From NCBI GenBank assembly GCA_045576355.1, contig JAZNGG010000010.1, positions 1 through 22,718 of the forward strand: a DNA stretch of 22,718 nt. The letters are read 5' to 3'. Position 1 is the stretch's first letter. Each line of letters opens with the position of its first letter. Of this stretch, positions 1 to 8,770 are shown one piece after another. A program made the translations under genes and the position numbers. The DNA comes from Liminaster sp045576355 (lineage in GTDB: Bacteria > Bacteroidota > Bacteroidia > Bacteroidales > UBA3663). The notes under the pieces were generated by a model that was not told the origin of the DNA, searched no databases, and worked only from the letters and a program-made list of their open reading frames with translations.

Positions 1-10
1 TACAAGAGAT

Positions 11-118
<108 letters not shown>

Positions 119-125
119 TTATAAA

Positions 126-166
126 TTATCCCCTTGAAGAATTGATTCTTTGAGGGGATAAATTTT
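126..166 (+). terminator. Rho-independent terminator of the rRNA operon
   Basis: The inverted repeat TTATCCCCT (126-134) / AGGGGATAA (153-161) is followed by a T-rich run. It begins about 8 nt after the 5S gene, where the rRNA operon should end. Confidence 0.8.
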
Positions 167-577
167 ATATTTATGAGTAATCTGGTACTTTCGTGTTTAC
201 TATATTTTCATCCTTTTTTAGGAATATAATGGAATTATAGAAGATCATTTTTTGTGTCTCTCAATTATTATTGTCCGATAGTCATAGAGCTTAGCATCTC
301 AACTCAATTAGAAGTTCTTCGACAATTTTGTCATGATCTTATGATTCTTTTGTAGATCATTCAGTTTCTGTTCGAATAAATGTATGTATTTGTCTATTTT
401 TACATTCGGTTTTGTTTATCGATAACAAAATTTCTTTCCCTTACCTTTTTTCAGGTGTTCCATTAAGAGCCTTAAATTACTTGTATATTATATAGAGACG
501 TTTTATTGAACCCCATTATTTTGTAATTGATATTCTTTTTTATAAGAGTGTGTTATAGTTATATTTGTTGTTAATAT
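167..577. other. AT-rich intergenic region, no gene seen
   Basis: No convincing coding sequence, tRNA or repeat is visible between the 5S terminator and the hairpin at 578. The DNA is strongly A/T-rich with frequent stops in all frames. One fortuitous match to the Bacteroidetes -7 element (TATATTTG, 560-567) points into the downstream hairpin and has no gene after it. Confidence 0.6.
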
Positions 578-610
578 AAAAGACAGTGCCAGATTTTGAC
601 ACTGTCTTTT
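578..610 (-). terminator. Terminator downstream of the glycosidase-like gene
   Basis: The perfect 11-bp inverted repeat AAAAGACAGTG (578-588) / CACTGTCTTTT (600-610) has an 11-nt loop. Read on the minus strand it lies 54 nt past the stop of the gene ending at 664, and the stem runs into T-rich sequence. It could also work in the plus direction, but nothing there needs terminating. Confidence 0.65.
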
Positions 611-663
611 CAAAATTGCTTAGTTTACTGGTTACAAATTATTTCTAAGAAATTCTCAAATGT

Positions 664-3600
664 TTATCTCTGTAATGTTATGCCCATAATGCCAATTACG
701 ACATCGTTTGAGAGGGTTTCTAATGAAAGATAAGATAGTTTTTTGTGTGGATTGAGAGGCATATCAAGCAGCACTGCAGCACCGCCTTCAATATCTCTTA
801 CAACACTGGTAGTCCCTAATAACTCTGCGAAATTATTGTTTACTATTCCGGATTTAAGGCTCATGCGATATAGTGCAGGTGCATGACGATTGAATGCTTT
901 TCCGTCTTCGAAAAAGATTTGTTCGATCGGAGGCCAGTTGTCCGGATTGATTAATGCTAATGAGTCGGTAGTCCCATCTGTGTAGTGGACACGTATCATG
1001 CCGTTATCCATGTGGCTTTGCATATGATTGGTAGAGCCAGCCATAAGTAGATAGGCATGTGATGCACGGCCTTTCAGTGGGATATCAATTTTTGTAGGAT
1101 AGTTGTCCCAAAGGGTAGTGAATGCGATGTTTTCACCCTCTTTGGGTGAACGGAATGGTATGCCGAGTGATGTATGGATGATTCCTTTTTTGTTGATAGC
1201 AGCACGTAGTCCGCTGTCATCAATTTCGGCTGACATCAGGGGATGACACCATTCGCCAATGCCCTGTTTAGGAATTTGCAGTGTAGTGTAGGGCGAACGT
1301 GGGGAGAGATATTCGTTACGGAATATATCAGTTACATTTGCATTAAAGTGACGATCCATCTTGATGGGTTCGCAATGAGAACTGTCTATCTCTAAAAACA
1401 TGCTGGGTGCAGCGCATTCTTTTTGCCATTGACAATTTTTATTCCATACCTCTTTTTTCGGTCTCCACCATGTCATCTCTCCTTGTTGGCAAAGGATGAA
1501 TTTCTCTTTGGCAATCTCTTGGTTGCTTGCCTCATTGCCGCTTGTACGATGTGACCTATTTTTACTGAGGTCAGCCAATGTCTCTTTATCGAGGTCAATG
1601 ATTTCACCTTTCCAGGATATAGCCAATGAAATTTGTTCGTTGGCTTTTGCTCGTGTTTTAATTCTTATCATGGGTTTTCCGACACCTGTATAATTTACCC
1701 ATTTATGGTCTTGACCATTGATTATAACGCTGTTGATGCCATCTCTTTGAGCCGGTATTTCCAGTATTAGGGTGTCTATGTTCTTTATGCGATGACAGAC
1801 TGTATAGGTTGATGTTTTCCCAGAAGTATCTGTCTGATAGTTCCAATCGATGTCCGGAGTGTGGAGGTCGGCATGCTGCCATGATTGAGGAAATCCGGGT
1901 TTGATCAATAGATCGCCATCGAGAGCATTGGGAAGTATGCCATAAAGCCCTTGTATCAATACACGTGATGCCACTCCGATTGGGTCTCCGAAGTCTCTAT
2001 AACACTCTCCTCGTGCTGCGTCATAAAAACTTACTTGTCCAAAGTTGCCCGGACTTTCACCGAGGTACATACCATCCAATACTGAACTTTTGAGCAACTT
2101 GAATCCTTCTTCGTTTCTTCCTGCATAGAAATATGCAAGAGCCATGTGCATTACTTCTGCAAAAGCAACATTGTTGATGCTCCAGCTATAGGGCATCCAG
2201 TCTGTCGTAGATATCGTAGCAAAATCTCCTTCATTGATGGATCGATCCCATTCTGATACTCCATCTGTGCAGACTGCGATATGGGGGATATTCAGATCGA
2301 CATAGCGAGTAGCCATATATGCTTGCCATGGGTTTGCCACTTCTCCGTCTATAGCATGATATATGGTCCAAATTCCTGGCACGGTATGGAGTCTCTTGTG
2401 CCCCATAAAATCTTGAAATTCTGCCCAGTGACCCTCTTCCTTAAGCCAAAGGCGATCATTGAGCGCAGTGAGGATGCGTTCGGCTTCTTGCTGATAAGGC
2501 TTGGGATCTTCTCCGATTATTTGGGCGATCTTGGCAGCCATTCTGTTGGCTCGATAATTATAGGCTGTGCTGTGGGTTACCGCTCCACTATTATAATAGA
2601 GGGCATCGCTTGCCCATATACAAGCATATGCGTCATATAGTCCGTCATTGTCGGGATCGAAATTTAGTTTTTCCCATGCGAGATGGGCCACTATGACCTG
2701 CCACATTTTTTTTGCGTAGGCGGTGTCTCCGGTCCAACAGAGATGCCAAAGCAATTCGTCTATGTAGCAGAGGTTCATGTCGTAATGATGCATTTGGTCG
2801 TTACGATGTGGATTGCGGCATATATATCCGTTGCTATACTGCGGTGTGCCCCATTTTTTCAGAGATCGGGCACCGGCAAGGGCTGTATCTTGTTGTGGGT
2901 GAGGATAGATGCAGGGGCGATCGGTCACTTGACTTGCTGCATAATTATCAAAATGTTTTCTTGCCCGGTCATGCATTCCAAGCACATCTCCGGTATATGC
3001 CGCTCTCCAGCCGCTCAGAGGCATACGCCATCCGACAGCGCCATGCAGCCAGACCTCCTCTGTCCCCCAGATGCCATCGGCAGCCATGGACAATGCTCCT
3101 CCGATGGTGTTAAAAAATGGATCGGGAGTTGAGAATTTTATCCGATCGGCCAAACTTGCTCGGACTTGTTCTAAACGGGCAAACCTTGTGGGATCGTTTT
3201 CAGCATGGAGATGGTTATCGGTTATAGCGATATAAAACGGATTTTCACCGATGATTTCCCAGCGTTGTTGCTCGATTATCTCTCCGCTCTCTGCGGGATC
3301 GAAACTTCCCGGAGGGTCTGCTCCGATGTCTCCACTACGAGACAACTTATTGCGTCTGATGGGGGTGACCAATGCTTCGATTTCAGCATGAGCCGGGAGA
3401 TTGACAGCGCAGATTTCCCATAGTGCAGATTCGGCTGCCGTGTCGGTGAGGACAGTGATTTGCATTTTTGCCTCTTTACCCCAACGATCGTCTTTAAGTG
3501 TGTAGCTTCGCTTGCCGGCGGTGTACTTAGATTCGCAATATTGGGTCTCCTCCAGAGGTGTTACTGAGCCTTCTGGTAAATGTAGCCTAAATCTGATGTT

Positions 3601-3885
3601 GCGGCTATTACGCTTGACATAGGTTGCGAATATCGGTCGATCAGATGTTTCCAGTCTCCAGGCGGTCCTACCTCCGTATAGTGCTCTTGAATATCGATTT
3701 GTACCATTGATTGAGACGAAACTCTCTCCCTCCGGGAAGTATTGTAGTCGTCGGGCTGTGCCTCGTTTGTGGTCGTTATAGGATGTCGATTCGATTCGGT
3801 CTCCGGCGCTTCGTGGCAATGTGGTAGTCTGTGCCGTAGCATATGTGCCACAAAGGCATAATAGGAGTGTGATAATTGGTTTCAT
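664..3885 (-). CDS. Secreted (alpha/alpha)6-type glycosidase-like protein (DUF4450-like)
   Basis: This 1073-residue protein begins with a typical signal peptide (MKPIITLLLCLCGTYATAQ), so it is exported to the periplasm or cell surface. The N-terminal ~250 residues look like a beta-rich domain. Residues ~260-650 form an aromatic-rich, helical, six-hairpin-glycosidase-like region (WGTEEVWLHGAVGWRMPLSG at ~272-291; SWSINNVAFAEVMHMALAYF further on). After it comes the PGFPQSWQHADLHTPDIDW motif typical of the beta-sandwich that follows such barrels, and a long beta-rich C-terminus. I recognise this arrangement as the Bacteroidetes DUF4450 family, presumed carbohydrate-active. Substrate and catalytic residues cannot be assigned. 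The gene lies 187 bp behind a two-component system on the same strand and may be co-transcribed with it, but no promoter match was seen in the spacer, which holds tandem repeats. Family moderately sure; enzyme activity inferred. Confidence 0.75.
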   Translation of the reverse strand: MKPIITLLLCLCGTYATAQTTTLPRSAGDRIESTSYNDHKRGTARRLQYFPEGESFVSINGTNRYSRALYGGRTAWRLETSDRPIFATYVKRNSRNIRFRLHLPEGSVTPLEETQYCESKYTAGKRSYTLKDDRWGKEAKMQITVLTDTAAESALWEICAVNLPAHAEIEALVTPIRRNKLSRSGDIGADPPGSFDPAESGEIIEQQRWEIIGENPFYIAITDNHLHAENDPTRFARLEQVRASLADRIKFSTPDPFFNTIGGALSMAADGIWGTEEVWLHGAVGWRMPLSGWRAAYTGDVLGMHDRARKHFDNYAASQVTDRPCIYPHPQQDTALAGARSLKKWGTPQYSNGYICRNPHRNDQMHHYDMNLCYIDELLWHLCWTGDTAYAKKMWQVIVAHLAWEKLNFDPDNDGLYDAYACIWASDALYYNSGAVTHSTAYNYRANRMAAKIAQIIGEDPKPYQQEAERILTALNDRLWLKEEGHWAEFQDFMGHKRLHTVPGIWTIYHAIDGEVANPWQAYMATRYVDLNIPHIAVCTDGVSEWDRSINEGDFATISTTDWMPYSWSINNVAFAEVMHMALAYFYAGRNEEGFKLLKSSVLDGMYLGESPGNFGQVSFYDAARGECYRDFGDPIGVASRVLIQGLYGILPNALDGDLLIKPGFPQSWQHADLHTPDIDWNYQTDTSGKTSTYTVCHRIKNIDTLILEIPAQRDGINSVIINGQDHKWVNYTGVGKPMIRIKTRAKANEQISLAISWKGEIIDLDKETLADLSKNRSHRTSGNEASNQEIAKEKFILCQQGEMTWWRPKKEVWNKNCQWQKECAAPSMFLEIDSSHCEPIKMDRHFNANVTDIFRNEYLSPRSPYTTLQIPKQGIGEWCHPLMSAEIDDSGLRAAINKKGIIHTSLGIPFRSPKEGENIAFTTLWDNYPTKIDIPLKGRASHAYLLMAGSTNHMQSHMDNGMIRVHYTDGTTDSLALINPDNWPPIEQIFFEDGKAFNRHAPALYRMSLKSGIVNNNFAELLGTTSVVRDIEGGAAVLLDMPLNPHKKLSYLSLETLSNDVVIGIMGITLQR

Positions 3886-3900
3886 GATGTAAAAGTTTTT

Positions 3901-3992
3901 ATTTAGTTGAGGGGTTATTTAGTTGAGGAGTTATTTAGTTGAGGGGTTATTTAGTTGAGTAGTTTAGAGGTTGAGTAGTTTAGAGGTTGAGG
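3901..3992. repeat. 16-bp direct tandem repeats between sensor kinase and glycosidase genes
   Basis: The unit ATTTAGTTGAGGGGTT occurs at 3901-3916, 3917-3932 (one change), 3933-3948 and 3949-3964. Decayed copies follow at 3965-3980 and 3981-3992 (TAGAGGTTGAG...). The array ends 16 bp from the glycosidase start codon, so it would lie in that gene's 5' leader. No spacers are present, so it is not CRISPR. Confidence 0.9.
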
Positions 3993-4072
3993 CTTCGCCT
4001 ACGATGACTTTTGGCTTCTCTTTGTACTTTGCTTTGTTCTTATGGCTATATCCATTGTTTTTTTGGGGGGGA

Positions 4073-5053
4073 CTAAGGCAATTCTATTGCAAACGTTGTG
4101 CATCCGGGAATGGATGTAGCAGAGATATTTCCTCCGTGCAGTAACACTATCTGTCGGGCTAAATAAAGTCCGATCCCTGTTCCGCCAACTTTGGTAGAGT
4201 AATATGGGAGGAAAATACTTTCAGACAGATCTTGGTTAAATCCGGGACCATTGTCTTCTACGCGGATATAGGTATTATGTTGCGGAGCTGTCACCGTGAT
4301 GGTAATTTGAGGATTAGGGTTGTCTGATACGCGCAAAGACTGCAGAGCGTTTCGTACGAGATTGATAAAAACGAGGGTCATCAGATTGGAGTCTATATAG
4401 AGATCCATATTTTTAGCGATACGAAAATCTATTTTTATATTTCCACGTTCGGCTTCCATCAAATCCTTGATGTGTCCAAAGAAAACACGGGCTGCTACCT
4501 TGTCACATTGAGGTTGGGGGATGTGTGTTAGCTCATGGTATGAATCGAGAAAGTCAGAGATATATACTGCTTGTTCGTGGATGACGGCGATTTGTTCTCT
4601 CGTCTTATCGGGGATATTCTCTTTGAGCAGATTGTCAGAGAGGGAGACAATGGGGGCAACGGAGTTGCGCAGTTCATGCGACATTACATTGACTATTCTG
4701 TCATAATAACCTCGTTTGGCATCGATCTCTTCATACTCTTTCCGATAGCGGTAGAGAGTCTCATTCATTCCGCGATTTATAGAGTTATACAGAGGGTCTT
4801 TTTCCTCTGAAAAACGTGTTGCGAAGTCTCTGTTACGGAGGGACGATAGGAAAGAATTTATTTGCCGAAATGGCCTTTTTATCAGCGTTATCAAGCGGCC
4901 TACCAAACAGATCCACCCCAAAAAGATCAGCGTTGGGATCGCCCAGGAGATATCCTCTTTCATCATGCTGATGCTCAAAACTGCCGTCGTGATGAGCAGC
5001 GAGGCCAATGTAAGAAAGAGTTGCAGCGTGTGGCGATTTTGTTTAGAGACCAT
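4073..5053 (-). CDS. Membrane sensor histidine kinase, NtrY-like
   Basis: This 326-residue inner-membrane kinase should autophosphorylate on His and pass phosphate to the adjacent response regulator. Two hydrophobic segments (residues ~10-30 and ~38-58) leave almost no periplasmic loop, so any signal is probably sensed in or near the membrane. A linker leads to the DHp helix with the H-box (VNVMSHELRNSVAPIVSLSD, phospho-acceptor His126). The ATPase domain shows the N-box (NLVRNALQSL, from ~231), G1 (DNGPG, 267-271) and G2 (GGTGIGL, 290-296). All catalytic motifs look intact. Its ATG overlaps the regulator's last codons (ATGGTCTCTAA, 11 bp), so the two genes are translationally coupled. The stop is followed within 2 nt by a C7-A7 tract (coding-strand view). 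Confidence 0.9.
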   Translation of the reverse strand: MVSKQNRHTLQLFLTLASLLITTAVLSISMMKEDISWAIPTLIFLGWICLVGRLITLIKRPFRQINSFLSSLRNRDFATRFSEEKDPLYNSINRGMNETLYRYRKEYEEIDAKRGYYDRIVNVMSHELRNSVAPIVSLSDNLLKENIPDKTREQIAVIHEQAVYISDFLDSYHELTHIPQPQCDKVAARVFFGHIKDLMEAERGNIKIDFRIAKNMDLYIDSNLMTLVFINLVRNALQSLRVSDNPNPQITITVTAPQHNTYIRVEDNGPGFNQDLSESIFLPYYSTKVGGTGIGLYLARQIVLLHGGNISATSIPGCTTFAIELP

Positions 5054-5708
5054 ATTTCTTTATTTTGTTATAGAGTGTTTGACGTGTGATACCGAGTATT
5101 TCGGCAGCCTCACTGAGATTGGATCGATTTTTTTTCAATACAGCTTGTATCAATCTTTTCTCCATGTTTTCCAGCGTCATGAGGGTCATTTCGTCTCTGT
5201 CCTTACGTTCTAAAATATCTGATATGATGGAGATGTCTGATGGTTGGTTGAGAGGTAGAGGGCTTTGCATTTCGATGGCTGATGGCGATGGCAGATGGTT
5301 AATCTTTGCCCGGTTTTCATTGCGTTTTTGCATTGCAGTGGCGATGATGTGCATCAACCGATCGTTGTCCCAGGGTTTTTGTATGAAATCATCAGCACCC
5401 TCTTTGAGCGACTGCACTGCAAGCTCAATGTCTCCGTATGCTGTAATCATCACGACAGCCGGAGGGAGCGTCTCGATGGCAGATTCCTTGATGCGTCTTA
5501 GCCAAAACAGTCCTTCTCGTCCGTCCGAAGTGGCAGCAAAATTCATGTCCAGAATCACCAAGTCCACATCCCCCGAAGCGATTACCGAGGGGATCAGTTT
5601 GGGATCTTTAAGCGTGATGACGTTTGAGTAAGATCTGCTTACAATGATTTTCAAACTTTTTCTGACGGCATCGTTGTCATCGACTATGAGCACCTTTTTT
5701 TCTTCCAT
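5043..5708 (-). CDS. Response regulator, REC plus Fis-type HTH, no AAA+ domain
   Basis: A 221-residue DNA-binding regulator. The N-terminal receiver domain has the acidic pair D10-D11 (LIVDDND), phospho-acceptor D54 (VILDMNF), T89 (MITAYGD) and K111 (FIQKPWD). A linker of ~50 residues (about 130-180) leads to a C-terminal Fis/NtrC-type helix-turn-helix (LSEAAEILGITRQTLYNKIK). The sigma-54 AAA+ ATPase domain normally between them in NtrC proteins is absent, so the layout resembles RegA/PrrA/ActR regulators. I chose Met at 5708 rather than 5735 because the upstream alternative overlaps a good promoter -7 element. It overlaps the histidine kinase gene and is divergent from the efflux genes, which are its likeliest target (inference). 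Confidence 0.88.
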   Translation of the reverse strand: MEEKKVLIVDDNDAVRKSLKIIVSRSYSNVITLKDPKLIPSVIASGDVDLVILDMNFAATSDGREGLFWLRRIKESAIETLPPAVVMITAYGDIELAVQSLKEGADDFIQKPWDNDRLMHIIATAMQKRNENRAKINHLPSPSAIEMQSPLPLNQPSDISIISDILERKDRDEMTLMTLENMEKRLIQAVLKKNRSNLSEAAEILGITRQTLYNKIKKYGL

Positions 5709-5732
5709 CTTGCATTTTCTGATGATGTGGGG

Positions 5733-5763
5733 CAAAGTTAGTTTTTATTTTTCCTTTGGGCAA
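5733..5763 (-). promoter_or_regulatory. Bacteroidetes-type promoter for the two-component system
   Basis: On the minus strand, TAACTTTG (5733-5740) matches the -7 consensus TAnnTTTG exactly. TTG (5761-5763) lies 20 nt upstream as the -33 element. It sits 24 bp before the chosen start of the response regulator. Confidence 0.7.
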
Positions 5764-5766
5764 TAG

Positions 5767-5819
5767 GTTTTGCTCTAAAACACATCATTTCCAATACCGG
5801 AGTGTCTATTTTTTAGACA
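5767..5819. promoter_or_regulatory. Two candidate operator palindromes in the divergent control region
   Basis: GTTTT-gctct-AAAAC lies at 5767-5781 and TGTCTA-ttttt-TAGACA at 5803-5819. Both have arms separated by 5 nt, and they lie between the divergent promoters of the two-component system and the efflux operon. They are plausible sites for the Fis-HTH regulator, but no site is known for it. Confidence 0.35.
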
Positions 5820-5855
5820 ATTTCTCCCTCTCAGTTTAAGAATCTTCTTTTTTTG

Positions 5856-5888
5856 TTGTGCTGCTTCTTTCTCGATCCCTTACCTTTG
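5856..5888 (+). promoter_or_regulatory. Bacteroidetes-type promoter for the efflux operon
   Basis: TACCTTTG (5881-5888) matches the -7 consensus TAnnTTTG. A TTG at 5856-5858 lies 22 nt upstream, slightly long for a -33 element. The leader to the chosen start at 5996 is about 100 nt. Confidence 0.5.
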
Positions 5889-5995
5889 CCACAGACGATC
5901 TGACATCGCTGTTGTCGCTCGCCTCATAATGCTATAGGGAGATGGCATTACACTCCCACTCCCAAAAATATATAACTTCTTATTATATGTATGTT

Positions 5996-7324
5996 ATGAA
6001 ACACAATGTTTCTTTGCTGTTAATGATACTTGTTTTATGGCCATTGACATTATATGGACAAATGAACCTCAATGACTGTATGCTTTATGCTCGAGATCAT
6101 GCCATGGACAATCAGAGGCAGACCATATCTTATAAACTGGCACAAGAGAATCGTCGTTCGGCATATTACAATTATTTACCCTCCATCAGTGCCGGTGTCT
6201 CCGGACAAATCAGTTTTGGTCGTAGCATTGATCCCGAAACTAATGCCTATGATACTCGCAGCACGGCTAACAATGGATATTCGCTAAGTCTTTCGCTGCC
6301 GATTTTTACAGGATTGGCCAATTTTAATAATGTTCGTATGTGTAAGGCCATCGAGCGTATGCAGCGTGATCGGCTCAAACAGACGCAGGACAAAGTTTCG
6401 CTACTTGTTATGCAGGCATTCTATAGTTGCATTTATTATCAGGAGATCGTCAAGCAGTTGCAATTACAGTTGGATGCATCTGCATTGAGTTTGAGGCAGG
6501 GCAAAGTGAGACTGGAGATGGGGGCTTGTTCTCGAGCCGATGTGGCACAACTGGATGCTAATGTTGCTGCTGCGGAGTATTCCATCATCGAACATCAAAA
6601 TCTATATGATCAGGCACTTATTGATTTGAAGGCCGTGATGAATTGGCCGATAGACTCTCTTTTGACGATTGATGAGCCGAATGTCGAAGAAATAGTCAGT
6701 GAGTTCCTTTTACCGGATCGGGACTTGTTACTTGTTCAAGCATTGGCATCTCTTCCAGAAGTACATGCTGCACAATCTGCTTTAAAGAGTAGTCGTTATT
6801 CCTTTAAAAGTACCCTTAGTGGATTTATGCCCTCTCTCAGTTTTGGAGCCGGATATTCCACATCTTACTTTGTGGATTTAAAACATAGAGATAATTATGT
6901 TTCTTTTAGAGATCAGTTGAATCTTAATAGTGGAGAGTATTTGAGCCTTTCTCTCAGTATTCCTATATTCACACGTCTCTCCAACGTTCAGAATTATCGT
7001 CGTGGAAAGCTTAATTACAGGTCTTCAAAGATTGACTATGAAGAGGTTATTTATAATGTCGAAGTTGAAGTAACCCAAGCACTGATGGATTTGAAAGGAG
7101 CTCATAAAGAGTTTGTCTCTGCCAGTCGTCGTTTGGAGGCAGTGGAACTTGCACACCAAGCCAATGTCAGGAAGTTTGAACAAGGGATTCTTTCTCCGCT
7201 CGATTTGCAGACCAGTGTGACACAACTCGCACAGGCTCGTGCGACTGCGACCGGAAAGAAAATACAGTGGATCATCAAGCAACGACAGGTGAAGTACTAT
7301 AGTGGTGAACCATTTATACAATAA
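5996..7324 (+). CDS. TolC-family outer membrane efflux protein
   Basis: This 442-residue protein should form the outer membrane channel of the efflux system encoded with it. The reading frame opens at 5942, but the Met at 5996 gives a clean signal peptide (MKHNVSLLLMILVLWPLTLYGQ), so I place the start there. The body shows the two-fold TolC repeat: each half has long helices rich in Gln/Leu/Ala and a beta-strand segment, with the matching motifs SLSLSLPIFTGLANFNNVR (first half) and LSLSLSIPIFTRLSNVQNYR (second half). It is first in the plus-strand operon, 95 bp before the adaptor gene. Confidence 0.9.
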   Translation: MKHNVSLLLMILVLWPLTLYGQMNLNDCMLYARDHAMDNQRQTISYKLAQENRRSAYYNYLPSISAGVSGQISFGRSIDPETNAYDTRSTANNGYSLSLSLPIFTGLANFNNVRMCKAIERMQRDRLKQTQDKVSLLVMQAFYSCIYYQEIVKQLQLQLDASALSLRQGKVRLEMGACSRADVAQLDANVAAAEYSIIEHQNLYDQALIDLKAVMNWPIDSLLTIDEPNVEEIVSEFLLPDRDLLLVQALASLPEVHAAQSALKSSRYSFKSTLSGFMPSLSFGAGYSTSYFVDLKHRDNYVSFRDQLNLNSGEYLSLSLSIPIFTRLSNVQNYRRGKLNYRSSKIDYEEVIYNVEVEVTQALMDLKGAHKEFVSASRRLEAVELAHQANVRKFEQGILSPLDLQTSVTQLAQARATATGKKIQWIIKQRQVKYYSGEPFIQ

Positions 7325-7419
7325 CCCAAAATAGGTGATTATACAATGTGCGAATAATATTCCTATCGTAATGATTATTGAATGAAATTATCATGTAAAA
7401 TCAAAAACATATAACAGTT

Positions 7420-8685
7420 ATGGATATAGCAATCAAGAGAAAACCATGGTATCAAAGATATCTGATATGGATCATAGGAGGTGCGTTATTTATAGGGGTT
7501 GTCCTTTTCTTATTGTGTTCTAACCCTATTGGAAAGATGCATGTTAATCGTTTGACCTTATCAATTGCTACGGTCGAGCATGCGCCTTTTAATGATTATA
7601 TGTATATTGAGGGAAGCGTTAAGCCCGGAGAGATTGTGCGTGTCACTGCTTTAGAGGGGGGTGTAGTTCAGAAAATATTGATTCCGGAGGGATCGATGGT
7701 TCGGAAAGGGGATATAATCCTTGAATTGCAGAATCAAAACCTCAATCAGCAAATTTTGGATTGCGAAGCGCAACTGGCAGAAAAAGTCAATTTCTTACGC
7801 AACACTCAAATTACAATGGAACAGGAGAAGTTAGCCCTACAGCAGGAACTTTTGACTATCCGGGCAGAGGTTTTGCGTAAGGAACGGGCATATAAACTTT
7901 ATAAATCACTCTATGAGGAGGGGTTAGGATCTCGGGAAGAGTATCTTCAGGCTTCGGAAGATATCGAATTGGCCAAAGGCAGACTGGCTCTTATAGAAAA
8001 TCGTCAGAGGCAAGACTCGCTCTATCGCAGCATACAGATGGCGCAGATGGAAGAGAGCCTGCAAAACATGCAATTAAATCTTTCGATCGTGCGAGGCAGG
8101 ATGGACAATCTTAAAATACGAGCACCTCGGGATGGACAGTTGGGTCAACTGGGGCTTTCAAATGGAGAGAATATTCATATCGGTCAAAACATCTTCTCCG
8201 GAACAAGTGTCGGACAAGTAAATATCCTTAATGATTATTGCATTGAAGCCGCAGTCGATGAGCACTTCATCGATCGTGTCAGCATTGGACTACAAGGGAT
8301 CTTTACACGCCAGAATCAGAAGTATGCAGTTTCATTATCAAAAATTTATCCGGAAGTTCGTAATGGGTATTTTCGTTGTGAATTACAGTTTGAAGAAGCC
8401 CATCCTGAAAACATACGCGTGGGTCAGTCTTATTATATCAGTTTGGAACTTGGCATTCCTCAAGAGGGAATACTCCTCAAAAAGGGGGGCTTTTATGCTT
8501 CCTCCGGAGGCAAATGGGTTTTTGTCCTTAACGAAGATGGAACAGAAGCTGTGCGTCGTCAGGTAAAAATCGGTAGGCAAAATCCTCAGTATTATGAAGT
8601 CTTAGAGGGTCTGTCACCGGGCGAACAGGTAATTATCTCCTCTTATGAGCAGTTTGGCGATAAAGAGATGATAGTATTGGAGTAA
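7420..8685 (+). CDS. Periplasmic adaptor subunit (HlyD/MacA-like membrane fusion protein)
   Basis: A 421-residue adaptor linking the inner-membrane ABC transporter to the outer-membrane channel. Residues ~14-34 form one membrane anchor. Next comes a lipoyl-like half-motif (GGVVQKILIPEGSMVRKGDI, ~75-95), then a Gln/Glu/Leu-rich helical hairpin (~100-220) and the returning lipoyl half (MDNLKIRAPRDGQLGQLGLS). A beta-barrel region and a membrane-proximal C-terminal domain (VLEGLSPGEQVIISSYEQFG) complete the usual order. Its neighbours supply every other part of a tripartite pump. The substrate is not visible from sequence. Confidence 0.9.
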   Translation: MDIAIKRKPWYQRYLIWIIGGALFIGVVLFLLCSNPIGKMHVNRLTLSIATVEHAPFNDYMYIEGSVKPGEIVRVTALEGGVVQKILIPEGSMVRKGDIILELQNQNLNQQILDCEAQLAEKVNFLRNTQITMEQEKLALQQELLTIRAEVLRKERAYKLYKSLYEEGLGSREEYLQASEDIELAKGRLALIENRQRQDSLYRSIQMAQMEESLQNMQLNLSIVRGRMDNLKIRAPRDGQLGQLGLSNGENIHIGQNIFSGTSVGQVNILNDYCIEAAVDEHFIDRVSIGLQGIFTRQNQKYAVSLSKIYPEVRNGYFRCELQFEEAHPENIRVGQSYYISLELGIPQEGILLKKGGFYASSGGKWVFVLNEDGTEAVRRQVKIGRQNPQYYEVLEGLSPGEQVIISSYEQFGDKEMIVLE

Positions 8686-8770
8686 TCTTTACCAATCATT
8701 AACGGACTATACATAGCATTAGAGTATCTCAATTATTATAATAATCATCATATAAAACTATAAAAGCATT

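Noticed and set aside
560..567. TATATTTG as a promoter
   Set aside because: It points into a terminator-like hairpin with no plus-strand gene behind it; likely chance in AT-rich DNA.
2683..3132. Plus-strand open frames of 133-149 codons inside the glycosidase-like gene
   Set aside because: They are antisense to a well-supported 1073-residue secreted protein, have no recognisable domain and no start signals.
5086..5631. Plus-strand frame of 181 codons over the response regulator
   Set aside because: Antisense to a gene with complete receiver and Fis motifs; composition rich in Ser/Met/Arg as expected of a shadow frame.
5942..5995. Upstream start for the TolC-like protein
   Set aside because: It would put 18 hydrophilic residues before the signal peptide that begins at the Met at 5996.
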